In this document: positions 1 to 17,199 of the stretch, in pieces
Position numbering within the stretch: the first letter of the stretch is position 1
How the letters are laid out: each line of letters begins with the position of its first letter
DNA from: Amoebidium appalachense
Taxonomy: Eukaryota > Ichthyosporea
Assembly: GCA_963693365.1 (NCBI GenBank)
Contig: CAVNZM010000013.1
Coordinates: 372,001 to 436,000, forward strand
Length of the DNA stretch: 64,000 bases
Reading direction: 5' to 3'
Position numbers and translations under genes: made by a program
The notes under the pieces: model-generated
Told to the model about the DNA's origin: nothing
What the model saw: the letters and a program-made list of their open reading frames with translations, nothing else
Database searches by the model: none

Positions 1-364
1 GATATTCTCAATCTTGTTGGGATATCAGGACAAAATAAAAATTTGTGGTCCCCGTACGGGCTTGAGACCTCCAACATCGCTCAGTCTCCCCTGCACCCTA
101 TCAAGTGCCCCCTCCCACCTCCCCCACGCCTCCTTCCCCCCTTCCCCGCCGATGCGGGCTTCCTGGAAGGGGTGGATGCAGGTGCACGTTAGGCACGACC
201 CCACGTGTCGGTGTGTGCATATTCGGGCACCCGTGGCCATGGGGAGCGGAGGGAGTGGTGGAAGGGGAGGGGGGTTCGTGTACGTGGCCGTGCAATTTGT
301 GTATGTGTGTGTGTGTGTTCCGAGGGGGAGGGGAGGGCCGGGGGGGACCCGGGGGTGGGGAGGT

Positions 365-409
<45 letters not shown>

Positions 410-541
410 AGAGGGGGGGGGGGGGAGGAGGAGGGCGGGAGGCTCGCATATCATGAGTTACATAAAAATTCGCAGATTGCCATGCAGATATGCTGTACAT
501 ATGTAGCCCATGCACTCGTGAGGGTTGGCGCAGGCGTGGGG

Positions 542-578
<37 letters not shown>

Positions 579-635
579 CTGGCTACGTATGCAATGCTGT
601 ATGCCAGTAAAGGCACACGGGATATCCTTTTGCAG
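1..635. other. Low-complexity region at left edge, no gene seen
   Basis: This stretch is dominated by G homopolymers (365-408, 44 G; 545-578, 34 G) and G-rich or GT-rich sequence. Long reading frames here translate only to Gly, Pro or Arg runs and are not genes. If 636-851 is an exon of a gene entering from the left, this is the intron before it. Confidence 0.6.
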
Positions 636-851
636 GTGGAACTCTGGGCTGCCGAATCCAAATCTTTCATCTGCTTCATTACATAATGTTGTTTCCAGCA
701 CCGTCATGTTTGAATACACCCTCCATAGTCACAACGGTACGAATATCTCAGTCATCGGATGTCAGACACGTATTGATTGATTCACTCCCATGTTTACGTA
801 TGCATATGTGAAGTTCTGCTGGGACAACAGAGAGGATACACAAGTCCACAG
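636..851 (+). pseudogene. Exon-like segment with in-frame TGA
   Basis: The segment follows a good 3' splice site (TTTTGCAG) and ends at a consensus donor (CACAG/GTAAGT). It is 216 nt long with phase 2 at both ends, so inclusion would keep frame. In that frame it reads ordinary mixed protein with an N-glycosylation sequon (NGTNIS) and a Cys/Trp-containing end (KFCWDNREDTQVH). A single TGA at 778-780 interrupts it. It could be a poison exon, a decayed exon, a terminal exon ending at the TGA, or a real exon with a sequence error. The strictly alternating gene order predicts a plus-strand gene here converging on the next minus gene. No family is recognised. Confidence 0.3.
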
Positions 852-1214
852 GTAAGTTACACCCATGTGTGTCTCTCCAGCAAAAAAAAAAAAAATCCAG
901 TAAATATGAAGCTATCAAGATCGGTAATGAGGATCCGGAACATACAACTAGCTGAGTTGGGAATGATATTTAAAAAACATGTATTTACACGAACTCGGCA
1001 CTCACTGAAATGATCGAAATTTGGATTCAGATTTCCCACCATCACATACCATTCTCGAATTTTTTTCAACAGCAGAGTCCCATTTCTAAATACCCTTCAC
1101 CCAGCAAGTTGCAACAGCTCACATTAGGCAGCCTGACTGCCTATGCTTCGAAACCGATAAAAACCAGAAAAACGGCCCCAAAGCCCCGAATCTTCAAACC
1201 ACAAAAGCTTCCAG

Positions 1215-3475
<2,261 letters not shown>

Positions 3476-4752
3476 TTTCTGTCTTATTAGCTGACTACTG
3501 TGTCTTCTCTTACTTATGATTGACTTACTGGAGAACACACGATGGTTTTTATGTTTTGAGTTTCACTTTGTGCGAATGCTAGTTGTAAGAAAAGTCAAGT
3601 GAGCAAGTGATGTTCAACAGTGTGTAATTTGTGAAACGTCTGTCAGAGTGAACTGGACTTGTGTCTGCTGCGGAGCTCCCGCCTCCCGCAAATATCTGAA
3701 ATTGAACCAATCAGATGTTAGGATCTAAGGACAGCCAATGAAAATCAGATGTGTCGAACCAATCATCTTTTAAAGGCGCCTATCAGGGCTCTAATAGCCG
3801 CTCTATCATCATGTTGCCCACTTTGAGAGTGAAGTTCGAATAGGGGAAATGGCTGCCCTCTCGCAAGCATTTCTCATGCACAAAGATAAAAAGGGTTTTC
3901 ACGTTATAGATAATGCGGTGCTGTAATATAAATCTTGTGGCATTGTGTGAACAGTATACAGATGGCTGCCAGCAAAGTCCGCATGGCCCCAGCCTGGAGC
4001 GGGCTAATTAGTTGTCATTAGTGAATTTTCAATCCGAAATATCACATCAAAATGAATAGTGTCTTGCCTGTTCAAGAGTCCTTTTATGTTGAAAAAACAT
4101 ACTCCCACAAAATGGCCTGCAAATTCAATATTCATTTTCCCCTTCCTCAACATTTGCGTCTTTTCCCCGACTTAAGAAAAAAATCTGATAGAAGCTGAGT
4201 TATCTATAAAATATATGCATTCTATTATCTGTTGTCTATCTCGTTGCTTCTCGAGTAGTGGGGGTCTTGGTATGCGTGACTGATGCCGACGCAGCTCCCC
4301 TTGGCATGGCTCTTTTCTTCTATTTCAATGTAAAAATGTACTTATCACTAATAATATAAATATCTTGCAATATAAATGCTCTCACCTATTATGTTGTTGC
4401 ATGTAAGAGACGGAGTATTTCAATGATACAGACTCTGATATCCGGTTATGATACAGCCTTAATCATCGGCCAGGCCACGGAGGCATCCCCTTAGATCTCG
4501 TGGTCCAAAGCTTTTAGTAAAATAACCAATCAGCAAGCGCCATGTGGTTTTGGCGCATAAATTCAAATGCCGCCTGTCACCAGCAACTCGATGCAAACAC
4601 GCAAGCAGGCGGCGACCCCAAAACGAGACTCTCAGAAGACCGACTGCACGCACAACGTAGAAGTGTTGGTCATTCATATTATCTCATCTTCGTTAAGAAG
4701 CAGCAAGCTTTGCATATCTCTTTTCATTCACACAGTCACACCCGCTTTGAGA
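3476..4752. promoter_or_regulatory. Divergent intergenic region with CCAAT motifs
   Basis: This lies between the starts of the minus-strand secreted-protein gene and the plus-strand UBE2C gene. It is free of long homopolymers, unlike the introns. CCAAT motifs occur near 3707, 3735 and 3757 and again at 4526. It probably carries both promoters and 5' leaders. No coding exon was recognised. Confidence 0.5.
4526..4567 (+). promoter_or_regulatory. CCAAT / E2F-like / CHR-like cluster upstream of UBE2C
   Basis: The order is CCAATCA (4526-4532), TTTTGGCGC (4548-4556), then TTCAAA (4562-4567), about 185 bp before the start codon. In animals, CCAAT boxes plus an E2F/CDE-like GGCGC and a nearby TTTGAA-type CHR mark late cell-cycle promoters, including that of UBE2C. 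Here the CHR-like hexamer is in reverse orientation and the spacing differs, so the functional reading is inference only. Confidence 0.35.
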
Positions 4753-8268
<3,516 letters not shown>

Positions 8269-8660
8269 GTACTTCAAAGTATCGAGCCCAGCCTAGTTTC
8301 GAATGACTAGAGGTTTCTTTTTTTTTCTTCTTCTTCTCATGTTGTACAAGTATGATGCTTGCAGCATACCAGCATAGACATCCCTAGTCATTTGAATGTT
8401 GAAAAACCTATTGCAAGCTGTCAAGAGAGCATATACGTTCAATGTTTGAGCGGTTTATAATTTGATCAAGGGATAAGGTGGGAGGGTATGGGTGCCTTTG
8501 GGCAGTAGTTTGCCCACATGCACAGCATATACTTCTGAATCTTTGGTTTGAAATCGTCTCTGTTTCTTTGTGCGTAGTTCTACCGTGAGCTTAATTTGTA
8601 CATTAGAAATGGTATGGCGACTGCTTTTGGATCAAAGCGGCTGCCTGGGAGTCCGTGGGT

Positions 8661-8666
8661 AATAAA
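8661..8666 (+). terminator. Candidate polyadenylation signal of UBE2C
   Basis: AATAAA lies about 390 bp after the UBE2C stop. No other AATAAA was noticed closer. Confidence 0.35.
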
Positions 8667-9227
8667 GTACACTCCAATGAAAAGGAGCAGTGTGGCCACC
8701 ATTTCAGGTGTTCCTGCTAAAAAGGAATTCGAAGAGGGGCAAAAAAAAAAAAAAGACCGTGTCAGACAGCTATCACACTGCTTGTCCTCCCCCCACTGGG
8801 ACCCATCCCAACTGCAGGCACACACACATACACACACACACACACACCGAGGATCCGGATGGGTGCGCATGCATCTACCTAGCGCGTGTTTCTCACGGTG
8901 TAGTTCGAACTGCCAAACTTCGTGCCTTGCCCCGTGGATTATAATGCTAATCATCATGGGGCCATCACATACATTATCAATTTACCCCCGCGGGCCCGAG
9001 GCATTTTCACCCGGGCCCGGGGAGAGAGCTCGGGGGGAAGGGGTCTATCGCAATGGGAGTCTAACACAAGAAATGTATCATACTGCAGGTTTTAATGAAG
9101 ATCTTATCGATCATATGGGCATTGACGAAGCTTAAGAGAATATTTATATAGACACTCGAGCTCGAGCTTATGGTAACAGCCGAATGCATAATATGTTTGT
9201 TGTATGTGACACGTGTGCCTAGTTGGT

Positions 9228-9335
9228 AGTACATTTTCACGAAATGCGCGTGACGTTTTACTGAACTCGCATGCATATTCACAGTACATTTTCACGAACA
9301 CAAGTGACATTTTGCCACACTCGCATGCGCATGCA
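9228..9335. repeat. Two-copy 55-bp tandem duplication
   Basis: Both units open with AGTACATTTTCACGAA and close with CTCGCATGC. The second unit has diverged at several positions. Confidence 0.65.
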
Positions 9336-10018
9336 CTACTGTACATATGTACTGTATGTATACGCACGCAGTACACACGTAAAGCCGGTTCATCTGTGCA
9401 TCTGCGCAATCACATTTATACTACGGTAGGCCTACTGTGGCCTGTAACCGTATACGTAAAGCGATAAATTCAAAAAAAGAAATTATACGAGAAGCTATTT
9501 CGATGATCATGATCACGGACTTGTCCCACACACACCACAGGATCTTCTTTGTCTAACGCATTAAAACAATCAAATACAATCAAAGAACTCTACGAATGAA
9601 CGTCGCCACCGACACATACAGTATACTTCTCCACATGTCAATATATATTTCACCATTGTATTGAAATTTCGACTACGGAATCATCACCATGCATTGTATT
9701 AAGTTTCGACTATCGCAATGTGTCGTGAATATCTTCAATGGGTCACTGTAATTGGTTTGATATACGGTGATACTGTGCACGTTAACATATCAAAAAACTA
9801 AAAAAAAAATCAGAACGAGCCAAATAAACATGCCTAACGTCTCGCCATAATGTAACACCACCCCCCCCCCCCCCCCCTCTCCCCCCCCCCCCCCCACCCC
9901 CCACCCCCACCCCCCCCCTCTCCCTCCCCCCTCTAGTTTTGCATTGCAAAATCAGAACAAGTTTATCCCACGACTTAGCCACCGCCACACATACCTACTT
10001 CCCACACACTATTAATGA

Positions 10019-10932
10019 CTATTTGCCCCAAACATATGTTGCAGACCTCCCATCCCTCGAAACATTCACCGCCTTTACGCTTCCGAGGTACTTCAGGAAG
10101 CTACCGATCATCCCCTTCAGCACGCGCCCCTCCAATGTACTCAGCCGCCCGCACATTTCCTCTTTCATTCCATCCCCGTCCTTTCTGTAAGACAGTATAG
10201 AAACTGTCTCCGTCTGAACCAGCTCTACCCAAACCAGCTGCCCACTCCGCGCAAACAAAACGAAATCGTTAAACGGCTCTTCCTCCCACTCCACCTCCGA
10301 CCCCATCCCCCTCCCCTCGTTCCTATCCACCCACACCACCTCGTTCGTGTTCACGTTTCGTTTCTCCCACACGGTCAACCCGGTTGCGTTTCTGGCCATC
10401 GCCCACGCTTGCAAGTACCCGAAAATCCTAGTTTCTCCGCACATGTTATCCATCGGTTCGGTTTCCGACCCCGGCCCGGGGACCCTCACACACTTCACTT
10501 TGGGCGCGTCGGTGTCATTTCCTTTTACGGAAAACTCGGCGTACCAGAACCTCCCCTGCTCCTCGGATTTTGAACTACTGTTATTTTTAACGGTGGATTT
10601 CAGTTGGTCGCCGCTTTCCTCCATTAAAACTGGCACCCACGCGTAGTACTCTGCCCACGCGACCTTTCCAATGCGCACGTGCCAAAGGAATCTCTCGAAT
10701 TCGTTACACTCCTCCGCCGGTTCGCACCGGAAAACTCTGGCCCATTCCGCCGCCGTCTTTGGTGCGCACGTGGTTGCTTGGGGTGTGGCCTGCCATGTGC
10801 TGGCGAAAGCTGGCTCGACCCCCGTCAGTGGTATCTCCTTCATTATGCCCGTAATGGTGCGGAGCCCTTTTTCCACCTGAAAAAAGTGGGGATGTCAGTG
10901 TGTATAAACGAAAACTCCTTTTTTTTTTTTTT

Positions 10933-10963
<31 letters not shown>

Positions 10964-11911
10964 GGGGGGGATTGAATGCGGAACACGTCCAAAGTACACA
11001 TACACGATAAGAAGAATGGTGCAGGACACGTGCAAAGCCAAACATTCAAGTACGCAACAGCAGCAATGCGCACAGTGTGCGTCATAAGCAGAGCCCATCC
11101 TCCGGAAGGGCCCAAGTCGTGGGGAGGAACACAAACATACCGCAGGGCGCAAAGGTCTTGACAGCATCAGTCTGTGCATGCGCCCCTCTCCAGGTTTCTC
11201 TGCACTGCACGACACAACGTAATAGACCCACTTGTTGGGGTAGAGGGCTAGGCGCTGCACAAACACAGGCTCGTGGCCGACTGATTGGACAGGGCCGTTT
11301 TCGGACAGAAAATCGCGAACAAGGTCGAGTTCTTGGGTGGGTTCGGGCTCGGTTGTGCTGAGAGTGGTGGTTGCAAGAGAAGATCTGGATGGTTTAATGG
11401 GGGGAGGGGGATTCTTTGTGTAGGTGGCGGTGGTGTGTGTGTGTGTATCTGGTGGTGATATTGGGTGTGTGTGTGTTGGGGGGGGGGGGGGGGGGGGGGG
11501 GAGGGGGGGAGGGGATGGATGAGGGGGGGGGGGGGGGGGGGGTCCGGAGGGATGTATTAGAGGGGGGGGGGGGGGGGGGTAGGATGTGTTGCAGAGGACA
11601 CCAAATACACATGCTTGGCGGAAAACAGAAGAGGGGGAGGGAGGAGGGGGAGGGAGGAGGAGGGGGGGGGGGGGGGGGGGGGGGGGGGAAGCTTGCTTTC
11701 GGAGAGAAAAGCAATAGATGGTTAATGTGGGTTGGGTAGGTGCTCGTAGTGCCAAAAAGGCAAGTGGCTAACCAACACATCCACCCGCCAACCAATACTA
11801 CCACACCCACACACGATCAAGTACATCTACCCCCCCCCCCCCCCCCCCCCCCTCAGCCTCCTCCGGGCACACACACACAACACACACCAACTTACCCCCG
11901 AACACACCAAC

Positions 11912-11946
<35 letters not shown>

Positions 11947-12110
11947 CCATCACAACTACCACCACATGCACCCACACACACAAACGCGTGTAACCACCAA
12001 CCTTACCAGAGACACACCCCACCCCCACCCCCACCCCCACCCACCCTCAACCGAACCCACCCTGCCTCCTACCTTGCTGAGGTAGTGTGTGCCCCAGCTG
12101 CCTGTGCCCT

Positions 12111-12159
<49 letters not shown>

Positions 12160-12386
12160 AAAAAAGAAAGTAAAAAAAAAGGACAACCACCACCACGAAG
12201 AAAATAAAAACTAAAACAACAATAATAACAACACCAGCAATAAAGAAAGACACAAATAATAATAATTACAATAATAACAACAATAATAATAAAAAATAAA
12301 CAAATAAATAATAAACGAATGAATTACCCACCCACCTGGCCACTATGGTGTTTGCACCAGCAGCAGCCTGGCTCCTAGCTGCCCCC

Positions 12387-12417
<31 letters not shown>

Positions 12418-12772
12418 ACACCACCACCACCACCAACAATAAATCCTTCGGGGAAAAAGAAAAAAAAACAATCTTGCCATTATGGTGTTTTGCCCAACAG
12501 CAGTCTGCCTCCTGTCATATGAGCTTCAGGCGGTGATTCATAAAATACTAAATAAAAACAAACAAACAAACAAACAAACAAATTAAAACCCACCTTGCCA
12601 CTATGGTGTTTTGCCCAGCAGTCTGTCTCTTAGAGGCGGGCAGTGACCCCACCAGTAATTCCAGCTGTCTCAGCCGCTGCTCCAAAAGGTCCATCCCCTC
12701 AACACGCACCTTCAGTGCATCTACCTCCTGTGTGTGTGTGTGGGTGTGTGTGGGTGGGTGTGTTTGGGTGGG

Positions 12773-12807
<35 letters not shown>

Positions 12808-13109
12808 GAGGTGGGGGGAGGTTGGATGTGTGTGTGTGTGTGTGTGTTGGGTGGGGGTGGGATGGTGTGTGTGTGTGTGTGTGTTGGGTGGGGGTGGGAT
12901 GGTGTGTGTGTGTGTGTGTGTTGGGTGGGGGTGGGATGGTGTGTGTGTGTGTGTGTGTTGGGTGGGGGTGGGTATAGTGGGTGTGGGTGTGTGTGTGTGT
13001 GTGTTGGGGGGGGGGAGGGGGGGGGGTTGTTAGTTTGAATTGGGGTTGGGGGGTTAGGGGGTTGGGGAGAGGGCCGGGGATGGGGGAGGGGGTCGTATGT
13101 TTGTGTGTG

Positions 13110-13169
<60 letters not shown>

Positions 13170-13460
13170 GTGGGGGGGGGGGGGGGGGGGGGGGGGGGGA
13201 TTGTGTGTGCGTGTGTTGGGTGGGGGTGGCGGTGTGAGGGGAGGGGGGGGGGGGGGGGGGGGGGGGAGGGGAGGATTGTGTGTGTGTGCGTATGTGTGTG
13301 TGTGTGTGGAGGGGGGGCATGGCGTCTGGATGGGGGGGGGGTTTGAATGCGGAACACGGTACGAAGTACGCATACACGACGAGAAGCATGGTGCAGGACA
13401 CATGCAAAGGCAAACATTCAAGTATGCAACATCAGCCATGTGCACAGTATGCGTCATAAG

Positions 13461-13493
<33 letters not shown>

Positions 13494-13670
13494 ATAGTCT
13501 GGGGGTGGTGCATCGGTGGATGTGTGAGTTTGTGTGTGTTGTGAAGGGTTGTGCAGGAGTGGGTGTGGGTGTGAGTGGTGTGATGAAGAACAATTTGCCT
13601 GCGTGAGTGGGAGTGTTGTACTTTTATCATAAAGTGTGCGATGGGCCACCAGGGGGGGTGGGCGCGGATT

Positions 13671-13720
<50 letters not shown>

Positions 13721-14328
13721 TGTGTGTTTGTGTGGTGGGTGGGTGGGTGGTTGGGGGGAGGGGGTTGTGTGTTGTGTGGGAGAAGAATATGGCGAATATC
13801 ATAATATATAGGTGCACACCAATCAAGGTCATGATGGAGACATGCAAAAAAGAACAACACAGAGAACACGCAAACAAAAAAAGTGTCCATCGTCCCGAGG
13901 CAAAGGGCAAGCGGGTCGGGGGGAAGGGGGGAGGGGCATGCAGAGTTTGCAAAACCCACATAAAGGGGGGAAGGGAGGGGGGTGAGCGGGGTGAGGGGGG
14001 GGGGGGGGGGGGGGGATAGGAGTGAGGTGATAAGTTCAGCTGTCTTTGGTAGGTGATATTGCAAGGCCGGAAAGTTACAAGGGCAACAACAGGGCCTCCC
14101 CCCCCCCCCTCCCCCCCGCCCGGGGTCATGCATGACCAACAACCATTCCGAAATGTTAAGAATGAAAAAACAAAACAAGGGAATTTCAAAGGAATGAGGC
14201 ACGCTATGAGCCCGGGGTAATCAAGGGGTCGTATCATGTGCACGTGCGTGAGCCCCCTTTTCCTTTCCACCGAGGAGGGGAGATGTGGGAAGAGGGGAGG
14301 GCCGGAAGAAGGGGGGGGGGGTGGGGGT

Positions 14329-14373
<45 letters not shown>

Positions 14374-14509
14374 AGGGGCAGGAGACGGTATGGACAAGGC
14401 GATTTAGAATTTTACAAAGGGACCACGTATCACGGGCAGGTAGGATAAAGTCGGGGAACAAAGTTGTGTGTCAGGGGAAGGGCAGTCACACGGGTGGTGG
14501 GGGTTGTGT

Positions 14510-14540
<31 letters not shown>

Positions 14541-14881
14541 GGGGGGGGAGGGGGAAGGGGTTGTGTTCAAGTAGGGATAAACTGGGGGTAAACTGGAGGT
14601 AGAATAGGGTAAAGTGGGGTAAAGTCGGGCAAAACAAGGTATTAACTGTACCTGCTGCAAGGAGTTTGCCACGTCCTTCCACCGATTGGCCTCCTCCGTC
14701 AGCTCCTTCCTCAACGACTCAATGTCTGTGTGGCTGGGCCCCACATGATAATCCTCCCTGTTCAAAGAACTCAGTCAATATTTTCTTCGTTATAAAACAC
14801 CATCACCACAATACAACCCCTTCCCCCCGCCCCCAAACCCCTACGGCAATCGTTCGAACGACGTGTAGTCTCTCTCCCTCC

Positions 14882-14954
<73 letters not shown>

Positions 14955-15124
14955 TCTGTCTCCCCCCCTCCCCCCACCCCCCCTCTCCCCTCCCCCCAAA
15001 CACACACACCTGTGCAACACACACGAGAAAGGAGAGGGAGGGAGAGCGAGGGCTGGCAGGAGAGAAAGACCTTCCAATTCTACATTCTGTTACAGGATCA
15101 CAAGGCGCATGCACGTGGAGGTGT

Positions 15125-15155
<31 letters not shown>

Positions 15156-15276
15156 GGGGGGAGGGGGAGGGATGGGTCAGAAAGAGGAAGAGAGGGAGGG
15201 AGGGAGCAATAGAAGAAGAGAAAAAGAGTGGGGAGCACACGGGCACACAAACAAAGAGCGAGGGGGCTTGAGTACA

Positions 15277-15314
<38 letters not shown>

Positions 15315-17199
15315 AGGGGAAGGGCAGGGTGTGTGTGTGTGGTAGTGGTGGGGGTGGTGGTGGTGGTGTTGGTGGTGGTGGTGGTGGGGGGGGGGGGGGG
15401 GGGGGGGGGGAGGGGGGGAAGGGGGGAGAGAAAGAGAGTGCGAGAGAGTGCGAAAGAGGGAGAGAAAAAGAGGGAGAGAGGGAGGGAGGGAGGGGGGAGG
15501 GAGAGAAGGAGAGCAAGAGGGGGGAGATGGGGAGGAAGCCAAAGAGCGGAGGCGGGTGGGGGGGGGGGGGGGGGGAGGGGGAGGGGGAGGAGAGAGAGAG
15601 AGAGAACGAGTGACATAGGGAGGGAAGGAGGCGGCCGGTGGGGGGGGAGGGGGGGGGGAAGGGGGGAGGGGAGCACACGGGAGATAAGATGGGAAGGGAG
15701 AGAAGGGTAGAGACGGGGAGGGAGGGAGGGGAGGGAGTGAGAGAGAGATAAAGGAGAACAGAGAGAGAGAGAAAGAGAAGGAAAGAGGGGGCGGAGGGTG
15801 GGAAAGAGAGGGGGGTGGAGAGAGATAGAGAGATAGAGAGAGAGGCAGGGAGAGAGATAGTGGGGGGGAGGGAGGGAGGGAGGGAGGGAGGGAGGGAGCA
15901 GGAAGGGGGGGGAGACGGGGGGGGGGGGGGGAGAGAGAGAGAGAGAGAGAGACAAAGAGGGAGGGAGGGAAAGAAAAGGAGAGAAAGAGGGGAGGGGGGG
16001 AGAGAAACACGTGCCACGGCCACATACCCCTCTCCATACTCGTCATACTGGTCGTGGTCGTAATACTCATCCTCGTCGTGGTAGTACCCCTCATCCCCAG
16101 ACCCATCAACATCCACCTCTCCATCATAGTCGTTGTTACCTGTGTAGCCCCCATTCCCCCCACCTCCCATACCACTCTTGAGTGGAATGGTCCTTGCTGT
16201 GTGAGCATTTGCGAGATCCGCTGGGCTAATGTCGAATTTCAACGGTGCCTGGTTGCTAAACCCCCCCATGTTTTGATTCCCAGCTGGGGGGGTTTGTTGG
16301 TTGGCGAACGCGCTTTGCATCCCACCCCCCCCACCCATTTGTGCAGTGGGCCCCTGCCCCGGCAAAAACGACTGCGCTGGAAACATGGGGCGAGCAGATG
16401 GATTCGGCTGGTTGACAACCTGTGGTGATGGAAGCAGAGGCCCACGTGGGCCGCCAGGTGGTTGGAACTGCATAAAGGGCATCGATGGCCGCGGGGGCCC
16501 ACCAAAAGGGCCGGCCTGCCCACCCATGGGTGGTGCGAACGCAGATGATGTTGGTCCCCCCACGTTGGGATTCATCTGCACCGGGGGGATGGAAGGTGAT
16601 GCTTGCTGTTCGGGCACACGTGGGCCGAGACGGGACATGACATCAGAAAAAGGAGCTTGGACACCACCCCTGCTACCACTGGGCTGTTCTTGCGTGTTTG
16701 GGCTTGGGGTCGGGGGCTTGATGAAAGCTGACATTGCGTTTGCTGCGTTGAAAGGCGGTTGGGTGGACGGGGCGGGAGATGGTGCAAACGGACGTCCAAA
16801 AGCAGAATCGGGGGCACGTGCGGCAAAAGCCGACGTCTGGCCACCCGCTGAAAAACCCCCGGGGACTGAAAATGCCGACTGGGGAGCAGGTGGTTGGCCA
16901 AAAAGCCCACCACCCTGTCCTGGTTGTGCTGGCATCTTGGCACCGAATGGAACCCCCCCAAAAGCGCTCCCTGTCCCCGGCTGGCCCCCTGCAAGCGGGG
17001 TGCCGGGTGCGGGTGGCCCGCCAAAAAGGGACGTCGTAGGTGCAGTGGCTGTTGTTGTGGGGGCGCCAAAGAGGGAGGGAGGAGGCTGTGTGCTTGTTTG
17101 TGGGTTGGGGTTGCCGAAAAGGGGTACGTTTGGTTTGCTAGCCTGACCAAATGGCTGGGCGGGAGTGCCCCCGAAGAGAGGCATGCCAGCTTGCGCCAT
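10019..17199 (-). CDS. FG-repeat, coiled-coil protein (nucleoporin-like)
   Basis: Five exons: 17199-16028, 14757-14652, 12727-12594, 11384-11141 and 10876-10019. They sum to 2514 nt (837 aa, stop TAG) with consistent phases 2, 0, 2, 0. The first 135 residues are a low-complexity Pro/Gly/Gln/Thr region with FG dipeptides at about 9, 17, 28, 44, 59, 80, 85, 100 and 133, as LFGG, LFGN, PFGQ and similar. Such motifs bind transport receptors in FG nucleoporins. A Pro/Met-rich linker and a very acidic Asp/Tyr/His segment (about 356-390) follow. Exons 2-3 encode a likely coiled coil ([27 protein letters not shown]). The C-terminal third (exons 4-5) is globular, Trp-rich and unrecognised. FG repeats plus coiled coil suggest a pore or nucleocytoplasmic transport role, but another FG-containing scaffold is possible. 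Confidence 0.8.
10971..11112 (+). repeat. Dispersed G-flanked repeat copy
   Basis: The copy starts directly after a T run plus G run (10919-10970) and ends near CCATCCTCC. It sits in intron 4 of the FG-repeat gene. Its far end overlaps the start of that intron, close to the exon 4 donor. Confidence 0.8.
11470..11690 (+). repeat. Cluster of G runs with a repeat fragment
   Basis: Several G runs of 15-25 are separated by short spacers. The segment 11581-11627 (AGGATGTGTTGCAGAGGACA onward) resembles the 5' half of the dispersed G-flanked repeat. Confidence 0.55.
12112..12157 (+). repeat. 46-base poly-C run
   Basis: An uninterrupted C run in intron 3 of the FG-repeat gene, followed by an A-rich, AT-rich stretch with TAATAA-type simple sequence to about 12330. 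Confidence 0.9.
12333..12531 (-). repeat. Two partial copies of FG-gene exon 3 end
   Basis: On the plus strand the true exon end is TTGCCACTATGGTGTTTTGC at 12596-12615. Diverged copies lie at about 12475-12531 (GCCATTATGGTGTTTTGCCC) and 12333-12383 (GGCCACTATGGTGTTTGCAC). Each keeps the region around the 5' splice site. They would act as decoy donors or pseudo-exon ends. Confidence 0.75.
12829..12972 (+). repeat. Four-copy G/T minisatellite
   Basis: About 40-bp units of (GT)n followed by TTGGGTGGGGGTGGGATG repeat four times next to G runs, upstream of FG-gene exon 3 on the coding strand. Confidence 0.8.
13103..13200 (+). repeat. (GT)n array followed by G run
   Basis: About 60 bp of GT dinucleotides, then a G run of about 28 in intron 2 of the FG-repeat gene. 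Confidence 0.85.
13341..13464 (+). repeat. Dispersed G-flanked repeat copy
   Basis: Nearly identical to the reverse complement of 7141-7274. It is bounded on both sides by G runs, in intron 2 of the FG-repeat gene. Confidence 0.85.
14329..14371 (+). repeat. 43-base poly-G run
   Basis: An uninterrupted G run in intron 2 of the FG-repeat gene. Short (12-bp) GGTAAA-GTGGG repeats follow at 14575-14630, close to exon 2. Confidence 0.9.
14870..16010 (+). repeat. Purine-rich and (CT)/(GT) simple-sequence intron
   Basis: Intron 1 of the FG-repeat gene is almost entirely simple sequence: (CT)n then (GT)n at 14885-14950, G runs at 15139, 15282 and 15387, and long GGGA/GAGA tracts at 15180-16000. The apparent long minus-strand frame running out of exon 1 into this tract (Pro/Ser/Leu-rich) is read-through past the donor at 16027. 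Confidence 0.8.

Larger units (their letters stand above)
8269..10018. other. Convergent intergenic region
   Basis: The 3' ends of UBE2C (+) and the FG-repeat gene (-) face each other here. It holds a T-rich stretch near 8316, a short A run (8740-8753), a small (AC)n array at 8820-8848, a GC-rich palindrome CCCGGGCCCGGG near 9011, a 55-bp tandem duplication (9228-9335) and C runs (9860-9920). No exon was recognised. Confidence 0.6.

Noticed and set aside
9005-9030. CCCGGGCCCGGG palindrome as a functional site
   Set aside because: It lies in locally GC-rich sequence of a convergent spacer with no supporting context.
12699-14270. Minus-strand frame of over 500 codons
   Set aside because: His-Thr-Pro low complexity from GT and G arrays read in reverse. 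The region is intron of the FG-repeat gene plus a dispersed repeat.
14803-16027. Extension of FG-gene exon 1 into a Ser/Leu/Pro-rich tail
   Set aside because: It reads through a good GTATGT donor into purine/pyrimidine simple sequence. Splicing to 14757 restores phase and gives normal protein.
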